Shown one piece after another: positions 19,751 through 28,076 of a stretch of DNA of 64,000 bases. The DNA comes from Prevotella sp. P5-108 (GTDB lineage Bacteria; Bacteroidota; Bacteroidia; Bacteroidales; Bacteroidaceae): the NCBI RefSeq assembly GCF_002251385.1, contig NZ_NPJJ01000008.1, positions 91,307 through 155,306 of the forward strand, in the 5' to 3' direction. The notes beneath the pieces are model-generated. The model ran no database searches and was not told the DNA's origin. It worked only from the letters and a program-made list of their open reading frames with translations. The translations under genes were made by a program, and so were the position numbers. Numbering within the stretch: the stretch's first letter is position 1; each line of letters begins with the position of its first letter.

Positions 19751-21322
19751 ATGAAACGAATGTTGATTATAGCCATCCTGTCGGCTATAACCTCTACCCT
19801 TATGGCGCAAAGTCTGTTTGCCAAGGGGACATACAATCCTTACGACAAGATGCGCAAGGCCGCCTTGGCCATCAGCGCACTCTACGTGGACACGGTCGAC
19901 GACAACAAACTGGCAGAAGACGCCATCCGCGGCATGATCGAGAATCTCGACCCACACTCGAGCTACTCTACCGCCAAGCAAGCGCGCGCCTTCAACGAGT
20001 CGCTGGGCGGGTCGTTTGACGGCATAGGCGTGCAGTTCAACATCTCTGCCGACACGCTGCTCGTCATCAAGCCCGTAGTCAAAGGCCCGTCAGAGAAGGT
20101 GGGTATCATGGCAGGCGACCGCATCATCAGCGTCAACGATACAGCCATAGCCGGCGTCAAGATGGACCAGAGCGAAATCATGCGTCGGCTGCGCGGCAAG
20201 CGAGGCACCATGGTACGGCTGGGAGTGGTGCGCAGAGGCATTGCAGAGGTACTCTACTTCGACGTGAAGCGCGACAAGATACCCCTCAACACCATCGACG
20301 CAGCCTATATGATACGTCCACAGGTGGGATATATACGCATAGGCAGTTTCGGGGCATATACCTACAAGGAGTTCATGGACGCGGTGAAGAAGCTCAACAA
20401 AGAGGGGATGAAGAACCTTATCCTCGACCTTCAGGAGAACGGCGGCGGCTATATGCTGAGCGCCACGCAGATAGTCAACGAGTTTCTGGGCAAAAACGAC
20501 CTCATCGTCTATACCGAAGGACGCAATGACAAGCGACGCGAATATCATGCCGACGGCAACGGCAAGCTGCGCAAGATCAAGGTAGTGGTCCTCGTCAACG
20601 AGTTCTCTGCCTCGGCGTCAGAAATCGTCAGCGGTGCGCTGCAAGACCAGGACCGCGGAGTCATCGTGGGACGTCGCACCTTTGGTAAGGGTCTCGTCCA
20701 GCGCCCCATCGAGTTCCCCGACGGTTCGATGATGCGTCTTACCATCGCCCACTACTACACCCCGTCGGGCCGCTGCATCCAGAAGCCTTACACCAAGGGC
20801 AACGCGGTAGACTACAACAAGGATATCGACACCCGCTACAAGCACGGCGAGTTCTACAGCGCCGACAGCATCCACTTTGCTGACTCGCTGAAGTACCAGA
20901 CGCTGCGCCAGCATCGCACGGTCTATGGCGGCGGCGGTATCATGCCCGACTACTTCATTCCCCTTGACACTACGCAGTACAGCCAGCTGCACCGCAAGAT
21001 TACGGCAGCCGGCGTGGTGGTTCCAGCTATGGTCTCCTGGCTCGACAGTCATCGCCGCGAGTTGGGCGAGCGTTACCCCACCTTTGCCGACTTCAACGCC
21101 CGCTTTGAAGTGCCCCAAGAGCTCTTTGAGCAGATAGAGGAAGAGGCTGGGAAGAAGGATATCAAGCCCCGTGATGACGAGGAGCTGCGCGCCACGCGTC
21201 GCACGTTGGGCCTGCAAATCAAAGGGCTCATTGCCCGTGACCTCTGGGATATGAGCGAGTACTTCCACGTGGTCAACGAGAGCAGCCCCGCCGTCAAGCA
21301 GGCGCTCAAGCTGTTCAAGTAG
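19751..21322 (+). CDS. C-terminal processing peptidase, S41 family with PDZ domain
   Basis: A 523-residue exported serine protease. MKRMLIIAILSAITSTLMAQ is a signal peptide. A PDZ domain spans about 75-170 (GIGVQFNISADTLLVIKP). The S41 catalytic core has the serine motif EFSASASEI near 284-292 and the lysine in RRTFGKGLVQ about 25 residues later, the Ser-Lys dyad of CtpA/Prc enzymes. The C-terminal 150 residues are the extension usual in Bacteroidetes Ctp proteins. Substrates are unknown; relatives trim periplasmic or lipoprotein C-termini. It is the last gene of the run with parE and has a strong shared terminator. Confidence 0.92.
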   Translation: MKRMLIIAILSAITSTLMAQSLFAKGTYNPYDKMRKAALAISALYVDTVDDNKLAEDAIRGMIENLDPHSSYSTAKQARAFNESLGGSFDGIGVQFNISADTLLVIKPVVKGPSEKVGIMAGDRIISVNDTAIAGVKMDQSEIMRRLRGKRGTMVRLGVVRRGIAEVLYFDVKRDKIPLNTIDAAYMIRPQVGYIRIGSFGAYTYKEFMDAVKKLNKEGMKNLILDLQENGGGYMLSATQIVNEFLGKNDLIVYTEGRNDKRREYHADGNGKLRKIKVVVLVNEFSASASEIVSGALQDQDRGVIVGRRTFGKGLVQRPIEFPDGSMMRLTIAHYYTPSGRCIQKPYTKGNAVDYNKDIDTRYKHGEFYSADSIHFADSLKYQTLRQHRTVYGGGGIMPDYFIPLDTTQYSQLHRKITAAGVVVPAMVSWLDSHRRELGERYPTFADFNARFEVPQELFEQIEEEAGKKDIKPRDDEELRATRRTLGLQIKGLIARDLWDMSEYFHVVNESSPAVKQALKLFK

Positions 21323-21344
21323 TATCACCACCCCCATAAAGTCG

Positions 21345-21393
21345 AAAGCGGCGGGAGAAACCAGTGCAGTTTCTCCCGCCGCTTTGTCGTTTG
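21345..21393. terminator. Bidirectional terminator between the S41 protease and the symporter gene
   Basis: AAAGCGGCGGGAGAAA (21345-21360) pairs perfectly with TTTCTCCCGCCGCTTT (21370-21385), then GTCGTTTG. Confidence 0.9.
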
Positions 21394-21412
21394 TAATGTC
21401 AGAGATGACCGC

Positions 21413-22867
21413 CTACTTCTCCTTGCGCCACAGGCGGCTCATATCCTCAAGGGTCTTGCCCTTGGTCTCAGGCACCAGTCGCCATACGAAGACGGCGGCG
21501 AGGATGCAGATGACTCCGTAGAGGCTGTAGGTGAACATATATCCCATGCTGTTGGCCATAGGTACAAAGGAGGTCGAGACTATCCAGTTGAAGATCCACT
21601 GGAAGGCCACAGCTATGGCCACAGCAGCACCACGGATGGTGTTGGGGAACACCTCAGCAATGAGCACCCAGCAGATGGGACCCCAGGAGTACATGAAGGA
21701 TACCGAGTAGAGCATGATGCTAATCATACAGAGCAGCTTGAGCTCAGCCACGCCGAAGGTGAATGCCACGCCGATGGCACCGAGCGCCATACCGAGCGAG
21801 CCGGCGATGAGCAGCGGCTTGCGGCCCAACTTCTCGACCGTGAAGATAGCCACGCAGGTGAAGCCAAGGTTGAGCACGCCGTTGAAGACGGTGAGCTTCA
21901 TCGGGTTGTCAAATCCCATCGCCTCATAGATGCGCGGCGCATAGTAGAGCACGGCATTGATGCCTATGGCCTGCTGGAATACCGACAGCATGACGCCCAC
22001 TACGATGCACATGATGCCATAGGTGAAGATGCGCTCGGTCTTCTGGGTCACCGTGTTCTTGATATCTGCCAGCACGCGGCGCGCCTCGTCGGCACCGTTG
22101 ATGCGCGCCAGCACCCGTTCGGCCTTGTCGTCCTTGCCCACCATCACGAGGTAGCGCGGAGTCTCGGGCACCAGACAGATGAGTACGGCGAAGAGTCCGG
22201 CGGGCACCATCTCGGAGCCAAACATATAGCGCCAGCCCGTCTCGATGGCCCAGGCAGCCTCAGTGCCATTGACGATTTCGTTCATGCCGCTTCCCACGCT
22301 CTGGATGAGCGGCGCGATGTGGTCGCCGAGGATGAAGAAGTTGACGAAGTAGACCACCAGCTGACCGAAGATGATGGCAAACTGGTTCCAGCTGACCAGC
22401 ATGCCGCGGATGCGGCTCGGCGCTATCTCGCCGATATACATGGGGCACACAGCCGAAGCCAATCCTACGCCCACACCGCCGATGATGCGGTAGATGTTGA
22501 ACACCACCAGCAGCGTAAGGTCTGGCTTGCCCACGGGGAGTATCATGCTCTCCGGGCACATGGACCCCCACGCTGAGATGAAGAACATGATACCGGCAAG
22601 GATAAGCGTGCGCTTGCGGCCGAGGCCGGTGGCAAGCACACCCGAAAGCGCAGAGCCGATGATGCAGCCTATGAGCGCGCTCGAGCTGGTGAACCCGTGC
22701 CAGAAGTCGGTATACGTGAAATCGGTAGCACCCATAAAGAATGCCTGGAGCCCCTTCTCGGCTCCGGAGATAACTGCGGTGTCGTAGCCGAAAAGCAGTC
22801 CGCCAAGCACTGCCACCATGACGATGCTGACGAGATAGCCACGGCTACCCCCATTGGTTGTTTCCAT
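21413..22867 (-). CDS. xylE: Major facilitator sugar:H+ symporter, XylE-like
   Basis: The 484-residue protein has about 12 hydrophobic segments and the sugar-porter signatures: GGLLFGYDTAVISGAE in TM1, GLGRKRTLILAG between TM2 and TM3, RIIGGVGVGLASAVCPMYIGE in TM4-5, PETPRYLV after TM6, and VPETKGKTLEDM at the C-terminus. QQAIGINAVLYYAP in TM7 is the substrate-binding segment of XylE/GLUT-type transporters. It likely imports D-xylose by proton symport, matching the xylBA operon 16 kb away. Glucose or arabinose cannot be excluded. The gene is monocistronic with a perfect promoter whose leader shares a motif with that of xylB. Confidence 0.87.
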   Translation of the reverse strand: METTNGGSRGYLVSIVMVAVLGGLLFGYDTAVISGAEKGLQAFFMGATDFTYTDFWHGFTSSSALIGCIIGSALSGVLATGLGRKRTLILAGIMFFISAWGSMCPESMILPVGKPDLTLLVVFNIYRIIGGVGVGLASAVCPMYIGEIAPSRIRGMLVSWNQFAIIFGQLVVYFVNFFILGDHIAPLIQSVGSGMNEIVNGTEAAWAIETGWRYMFGSEMVPAGLFAVLICLVPETPRYLVMVGKDDKAERVLARINGADEARRVLADIKNTVTQKTERIFTYGIMCIVVGVMLSVFQQAIGINAVLYYAPRIYEAMGFDNPMKLTVFNGVLNLGFTCVAIFTVEKLGRKPLLIAGSLGMALGAIGVAFTFGVAELKLLCMISIMLYSVSFMYSWGPICWVLIAEVFPNTIRGAAVAIAVAFQWIFNWIVSTSFVPMANSMGYMFTYSLYGVICILAAVFVWRLVPETKGKTLEDMSRLWRKEK

Positions 22868-22917
22868 AACAATGTTGATTTAATTGACTATATTTTTTAT
22901 TTAGGTTTTATTGGTTG

Positions 22918-22948
22918 CAAAGATAATCATTCTTCGGATGATGGCAAA
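22918..22948 (-). promoter_or_regulatory. Promoter of the xylE-like gene
   Basis: TTTG (22948-22945), 19 bp, TATCTTTG (22925-22918) and C: a perfect consensus. The leader contains AATAAAACCTAAA as in xylB. Confidence 0.8.
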
Positions 22949-23047
22949 ATAAGTCGGGCTATTTTTTAGTGGTAATGTCATAATTGCCAGCGTCTAATAC
23001 ACGCCCACGCCAAAGAGCGGCGCGATGACGGTAAAGATAAACTCATG

Positions 23048-23152
23048 CCCTGAAAAGGTGAAATCAAGTTGTGCAATGATTATTTCCAACTCTGAAAAAA
23101 TGAAATCAAACTCTGAAAAGAAGAAATCAAACTCTGCGAAGATATAATCGAT
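23048..23152. repeat. Five 21-bp tandem units upstream of the xylE-like gene
   Basis: Units start at 23048, 23069, 23090, 23111 and 23132. Units 1, 3 and 4 share CTGAAAA..TGAAATCAA, unit 5 is diverged and unit 2 strongly so. On the minus strand they read as heptapeptides of the form F-D-F-x-F-S-E inside an unbroken 57-codon frame (ATG 23167 to TAG 22994). The plus strand reads N-S-E-K-M-K-S. Neither frame has a recognisable start signal or homologue, so I call a repeat, not a gene. Confidence 0.75.
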
Positions 23153-23258
23153 GATGGCGGAGCACATTCAGCCCAAAGGGAGAGAGAAATGTGGGCTACA
23201 GACGCAGCAAGGGCTGGACGCCGATGTGGTGCCCAGCCCTTGCCGTGGGATGAATATG

Positions 23259-23391
23259 GCGGTGGTGATGCGATCTCTGCTGCCGACCGTCGAGACTATA
23301 GCGGTGGAGATGCTATCTCTGCTGCCGATTGTCGAGACTATAGCGGTGGCGATGCTATCTCTGCTGCTGACCGTCGAGACTATAGCGGTGG
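23259..23391. repeat. Three 42-bp tandem copies of a gene 3' end
   Basis: Units at 23259-23300, 23301-23342 and 23343-23384, plus 7 bp of a fourth, are about 90% identical. The unit nearest the minus-strand gene encodes its last residues, YSLDGQQQR and TAG. The next copy, downstream of the stop, again reads YSLD, xxQQR and TAG. The third copy has TCG in place of the stop. The array therefore duplicates the coding 3' end beyond the gene. Confidence 0.85.
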
Positions 23392-24776
23392 TCGCCCTTG
23401 ATGATGACCACGCGGTTGCCCTCGATGACCTTGCGGGCGGCAGGGGTGGCAGTGGCGGGGGCGACGGGGGGAGAGATGCCCGTCGAGGCGGTGACCTTGA
23501 TGAGTATTGAGGCCTTGGCGCCTCCATCATGCGAGGTGGCGGTGATGGTGGCCTCGCCCACGCCGTTGAGAATGACCAGTCCGCCGTTGACCGTAGCCAC
23601 ATCGGCATTGTCGGTGGTCCATACGAGGCGGCGGTCGGTCACCTTGGAAGGCTTGAGTTCGGGACGGAGCGCCACGACGCCCTGGTCGATGCTCGCCGAC
23701 TGCTCGCTCGCGCCAAAGTCTATCGACGTGATGGTAACCGGCTGCTGCTGAGTGGTCTTGCGATAGAGGAAGGGCAGCGGGAGCGACTTGGAGGTATAGA
23801 GTCCAAATCGGGCGTAGCTGCTCTCAGGCTCATTGAACCTGAGGGTGCCGTAGGCAGCTGTGGCGCTGGTGATGGTGGCGCCTCCATAGCCCAGTTCTAT
23901 CTTCCACTGGGTGTCGCCGGCGTTCCAAGCCAACTTGCCCTTGGCGGTGGCACCCAGGCGGCGTCCGAACTGGTCGGTGAGCGTCCAGCAGCCAGCAGTC
24001 TCGCCCTTGGCGAGCTTGAAGCGCAGCACATCGGGATCACTGACATCGGTGGTATTGGCGAGCGCCACCACATCGAGATACTGCGACTTCTCCATGCCAT
24101 CGATGTCGGCAGCGGCGCAGCCATTGCGGAATATCATCAGTTGGTCGCCCTCGTTGAGGGTGCCTTTAGCTTCCAGTTTCTCGTAACTCCAACCCAGCGG
24201 AGACTCAAGACTTGCGCCCTCGGGAGCATCGTACTCGATGGTAATGGCGTCGAGATAGACCGAGCCCTTGGCTGTGCCACCCTTGACGGTGATGACTGCC
24301 TCGTCGGAGGTAAAGGCGGCGAGGTCGAGCTGGCGCGTCACGTCGACATAGACGCCCAGGTCCTTGCTCACCCAGCGTCCGAACCACTTGTCGCTGCCGA
24401 ACTCGGCGGCAGCCTCGGTGTAGACCGTGGTCTCTCCGTCGGCGACGACGAGCGCAGCCTCGCCCTCCTTGTTGTTGGAGCACATGCTGAGCGTGATGTT
24501 CTTGATGCGGCATCCCTGCCAGCCTTGGAGCACAAGCGAAGCCTTGCGGTTGCGCGGTATCTGGTTGTAGCGGTTGCCTGTAGTGGCACCAAAGTCATTT
24601 TCGAAATAAGCCCAGGAGTTGTGGGGCACGCTGCCGCTGGCAGCAAGGGTGAAATCGCCGATGGTCTTGTTGTATTCCACGATGCGGTAGACCACCTCGG
24701 CAGCGTTGATGCTGAGAGTAGCGACGCAGACGACAGCCGTAGCGATGATGCGGTAAGCCAAATTCTTAGTATTCAT
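23355..24776 (-). CDS. Secreted protein with Ig-like (BIG_2) domain, function unknown
   Basis: The 473-residue protein starts MNTKNLAYRIIATAVVCVA with a signal peptide ending near INAA. The first 220 residues have beta-sandwich character (VYRIVEYNKTIGDFTLAASG). The middle contains DGMEKSQYLDVVAL and SARFGLYTSK-like segments seen in Prevotella surface proteins. Residues about 365-445 form a bacterial Ig-like group 2 fold (DNADVATVNGGLVILNGVGE). The end, KGDHRYSLDGQQQR, lies inside a 42-bp tandem repeat, so slippage could change the tail length. It is probably cell-surface or secreted; I do not recognise an enzymatic domain. A perfect promoter precedes it. Confidence 0.75.
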   Translation of the reverse strand: MNTKNLAYRIIATAVVCVATLSINAAEVVYRIVEYNKTIGDFTLAASGSVPHNSWAYFENDFGATTGNRYNQIPRNRKASLVLQGWQGCRIKNITLSMCSNNKEGEAALVVADGETTVYTEAAAEFGSDKWFGRWVSKDLGVYVDVTRQLDLAAFTSDEAVITVKGGTAKGSVYLDAITIEYDAPEGASLESPLGWSYEKLEAKGTLNEGDQLMIFRNGCAAADIDGMEKSQYLDVVALANTTDVSDPDVLRFKLAKGETAGCWTLTDQFGRRLGATAKGKLAWNAGDTQWKIELGYGGATITSATAAYGTLRFNEPESSYARFGLYTSKSLPLPFLYRKTTQQQPVTITSIDFGASEQSASIDQGVVALRPELKPSKVTDRRLVWTTDNADVATVNGGLVILNGVGEATITATSHDGGAKASILIKVTASTGISPPVAPATATPAARKVIEGNRVVIIKGDHRYSLDGQQQR

Positions 24777-24798
24777 GATTGTTTATGTTGTAGAGATG

Positions 24799-24830
24799 CA
24801 AAATTACTCCCTTTCCGCATACTTTCCAAA
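24799..24830 (-). promoter_or_regulatory. Promoter of the Ig-like secreted protein gene
   Basis: TTTG (24830-24827), 20 bp, TAATTTTG (24806-24799) and C on the minus strand. The ATG is 23 bp downstream. Confidence 0.75.
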
Positions 24831-24998
24831 TTTCTGGACCATCATTGCGCCGCCAAGCGTTAAACTTTCATAAACCCGAGCATCCCCAAAAACCGCAAAA
24901 ACAACCACAAAAGAAAACAGATGATACATAAAAGTCAAGAAAACGTGTACAAACTGAAAGTTTTTCATCAAAGGAACGTTAAATATGTTTTTTTTTAC

Positions 24999-25006
24999 TA
25001 CTTTTG
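24999..25006 (+). promoter_or_regulatory. -7 box of the SusCD-metalloprotease operon
   Basis: TACTTTTG followed by C, 25 bp before the SusC ATG. No TTTG lies at the expected -33 position, which would suit a regulated promoter (inference). Confidence 0.55.
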
Positions 25007-25030
25007 CATGCATAATTATAACTACTGTAA

Positions 25031-28000
25031 ATGAGATATTTTTTTCTGCTCGCTCTTCTACTACCTTGTGTATGTTTAGCGCAAGTGAACAACGAGTCCT
25101 CCAAGCCCTACGAACGAACCCTGACCGGCGTGGTCAAAGAAGTTTCTGGAGAAACCATCCCTGGTGCAACAGTCCAGGTGAAAGGGCACACCAACATCGT
25201 CTGTGTTTCCGACATGTATGGCAACTTCGTACTGAAGAATATCCCAAGCGGCAAACAGACCATCGTCATCTCATTCCTGGGCATGGAAAGCCAGGAGATT
25301 GCCTACACCGGGCAAAAGTCGATAACCGTAACAATGGTGGAGAAAGCCAACGAAATCAAGGACGTAGTGGTTACGGGTATCTACGTGAGAAAGAAATCGA
25401 GCTTTACGGGTTCGGCCAGCACCTACACCAAGGACGAACTCAAGAAGATAGGCACCAAAAACCTGATACAGAGTCTTAAGACCCTTGAGCCTTCGCTCAA
25501 CGTGGTCGAAAACAGCAGTTGGGGTTCCGACCCTAACCGTATGCCCGATATGGAGATACGCGGCAAGACCAGTATCGTGGGTTCGCTCGAGTCTGACTAT
25601 GACAACACCGGCAACCAGCCCCTGTTTATCATGGACGGCATCGAAGTGACCATTCAGGACATCATGAAACTGCCGATGGACCGCATCGCCAACGTGACCG
25701 TGCTGAAGGATGCCGCCTCGTCGGCCATCTACGGTTCGAAGGCTGCCAATGGTGTAATCGTGGTCGAAACCGTAAGACCCGAGTCGGGCAAGTTGCGCGT
25801 ATCGTACTCAGGCAACTTTGCCGTGCAGATGCCCGACCTGACCGACTACAACCTGATGAACGCCTCGGAGAAGCTGGAGTATGAACGCCTGGCTGGCCGC
25901 TATACCGCCAAGGACGCCTATACCAGCCAGGACGCTCTCGACGCCCTCTACTACAGTCGTCTGAGAGAGGTGAAACGCGGTGTGAACACCTACTGGCTGT
26001 CTGAGCCTCTGCGCGCCGTGCTCAACCACTCGCACAACATGTATATCGACGGCGGCGACGACTCAATGGTCTACGGCGTCGGTCTGTCGTACAGCAATGA
26101 CGACGGTGTGATGAAGGGCTCTGACCGCTCGACCGTGAGCGGCAACATCAAGCTGACTTACCGCACCAAGTCGCTCATCTTCAGCAATGACTTCAACATC
26201 GACATCACCAACTCGGACCACGAGCCGGTGGAGTTTTCGACCTTCGCACAGGCCAACCCCTACTATCTGAAGTACAACGACGACGGCTCTATCCCCACGC
26301 TGCTCGAGTCGACCGACGTGGCTGGCAACACCATCTACAACCCCCTGTATCTCTACAATATCGTCAACAAGAACCACACCAACGAGATGACGCTGCGCAA
26401 CAACTTCAGCCTCATCTGGCGGTTCTGGAACGCCTTCCAGCTGCGTGGCCGACTGGGTCTGAGCAAGTCGGTCTCCAAGAACGAGACCTTCAAGTCGCCC
26501 AAGCACCCCGACTTCCTGAGCGCCACGCTCAAGGGCAGCTACGGCAGTGAAAACGATGACAACTTCGCCTACAACGGCGAGACCACCATCACCTTCGGCA
26601 AGGTGTTCAACGACGCCCACACCGTGAACCTGGTGGGCGGCTGGTACTTCAGCGAAAAGACCGTGAACCGCAACGCCTATATGGTCTATGGATTTACCAG
26701 CGACCTGCATCAGAACCCACAGTTCTCGGCTGGATTTACCGAAGGCGACAAGCCGACATACAACAAAACGATAAGCCGTTCGACCAGTTTCTACTTCAAC
26801 GGCAACTACTCATACAAGAACCGTTATCTCTTTGACGCCAACCTGCGTTGGGACGGTTCCTCAGTCTTCGGCGCCCAGAAGGTATTCACCAATACCTGGG
26901 CTGTGGGTGTGGGCTGGAACATCAACAAGGAATCGTGGTTCCATCTGCCATGGGCCGACCTGGTCAAACTGCGTTTCTCTATCGGTAACCCCGGCAACCA
27001 GAACTTTGACGCCTACCTCTCATCGGGTACATACATCTACAACTCGGGCTACACCAACCACTTCGGCACCAGCGCCATCCTGTCGAAGTTTGCCAACACC
27101 AATCTGGCATGGCAGAAGACCATCGACAAGAACTGGGGTATAGACCTGGAGCTCTTCAAGAGCCGTCTGCGCATCTCGGCCGACTACTACCACAAGGTGA
27201 CCGACCCTCTGTTGGTATCGGTGACCATGCCCCCCTCGCTGGGCTTCACCTCGCTCTACACCAACTTCGGCGGCCAGATTTCGCAGGGTTTCTCGGGTAC
27301 GGTGATGGTCAATGCCATCAAGCGCGACGACATGCGCCTCAACTTCAACCTGAGCTTCAACCACAGCGAGACCCAGTACAAGAACATCGGCAACAAGCTG
27401 CAGGCCATGAACGAGGCTGCGAGCAACAACAACTCCTACCGCCGCTACTACGACGGCGGCAGCCCCGATGACATTTGGGCCGTGCGCTCTGCCGGCATCG
27501 ACCCCGCTACCGGTCAGGAGATATTCATCAAGAAAGACGGCACCTACACCTTCCAGTATGACAAGAACGACGAGGTGGTAGTGGGTACTACCGCCGACAA
27601 GCTGCAAGGCGTGGTGGGCGTGAGCTTCTACTACAAGCAGTTCTCTGCCAGCGCCAACCTGCGCTACCGTCTCGGCGCCCAGGTCTTTGCCTCTACATTA
27701 TATAACAAGGTGGAAAACCTGTCGGAAGACCTGATGTACTACAACGTGGACCGTCGCGCGCTGTACGACCGCTGGAAGCAGCCTGGCGACATTGCCCGCT
27801 TCAAGGCCATCAATAACTTTGAGTCGACCCCGATGTCTTCGCGCTTCGTGATGGACGAAAACGTGCTCACTGGCGAGTCGTTCAGCGTGGGCTATGAGAC
27901 CGCCGCCAAGTGGATACGTGCCCTCGGAGCCAAGGGAGCTTCGGTAAGAGTCTACATGAACGACATCTTCCGTCTCGCCTCGTTCAAGGAGGAACGCGGA

Positions 28001-28054
28001 ACCGAATATCCGTTCTCCAGAAGCGTATCGCTGTCATTTGATATCAGATTCTAA
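25031..28054 (+). CDS. SusC/RagA-like TonB-dependent outer-membrane transporter
   Basis: The 1007-residue protein begins with a signal peptide (MRYFFLLALLLPCVCLAQ). A CarboxypepD_reg-like domain spans about 30-110 (GVVKEVSGETIPGATVQVKG), then a plug (VVVTGIYVRKKSSFTG; LKDAASSAIYGSKAANGVI) and a long beta-barrel ending in a terminal aromatic strand (SRSVSLSFDIRF). It imports substrate through the outer membrane with energy from TonB. The partner SusD gene follows 22 bp after. The downstream metalloprotease and DUF4843/PKD lipoproteins suggest peptides, as for RagAB, rather than glycans (inference): no glycoside hydrolase lies in this operon. Confidence 0.95.
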   Translation: MRYFFLLALLLPCVCLAQVNNESSKPYERTLTGVVKEVSGETIPGATVQVKGHTNIVCVSDMYGNFVLKNIPSGKQTIVISFLGMESQEIAYTGQKSITVTMVEKANEIKDVVVTGIYVRKKSSFTGSASTYTKDELKKIGTKNLIQSLKTLEPSLNVVENSSWGSDPNRMPDMEIRGKTSIVGSLESDYDNTGNQPLFIMDGIEVTIQDIMKLPMDRIANVTVLKDAASSAIYGSKAANGVIVVETVRPESGKLRVSYSGNFAVQMPDLTDYNLMNASEKLEYERLAGRYTAKDAYTSQDALDALYYSRLREVKRGVNTYWLSEPLRAVLNHSHNMYIDGGDDSMVYGVGLSYSNDDGVMKGSDRSTVSGNIKLTYRTKSLIFSNDFNIDITNSDHEPVEFSTFAQANPYYLKYNDDGSIPTLLESTDVAGNTIYNPLYLYNIVNKNHTNEMTLRNNFSLIWRFWNAFQLRGRLGLSKSVSKNETFKSPKHPDFLSATLKGSYGSENDDNFAYNGETTITFGKVFNDAHTVNLVGGWYFSEKTVNRNAYMVYGFTSDLHQNPQFSAGFTEGDKPTYNKTISRSTSFYFNGNYSYKNRYLFDANLRWDGSSVFGAQKVFTNTWAVGVGWNINKESWFHLPWADLVKLRFSIGNPGNQNFDAYLSSGTYIYNSGYTNHFGTSAILSKFANTNLAWQKTIDKNWGIDLELFKSRLRISADYYHKVTDPLLVSVTMPPSLGFTSLYTNFGGQISQGFSGTVMVNAIKRDDMRLNFNLSFNHSETQYKNIGNKLQAMNEAASNNNSYRRYYDGGSPDDIWAVRSAGIDPATGQEIFIKKDGTYTFQYDKNDEVVVGTTADKLQGVVGVSFYYKQFSASANLRYRLGAQVFASTLYNKVENLSEDLMYYNVDRRALYDRWKQPGDIARFKAINNFESTPMSSRFVMDENVLTGESFSVGYETAAKWIRALGAKGASVRVYMNDIFRLASFKEERGTEYPFSRSVSLSFDIRF

Positions 28055-28076
28055 CGATAAGAAAAAAGCTAAAAAT

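Noticed and set aside
23529..24863. Plus-strand ORF opposite the Ig-like secreted protein
   Set aside because: Antisense shadow; the minus-strand frame has signal peptide and promoter.
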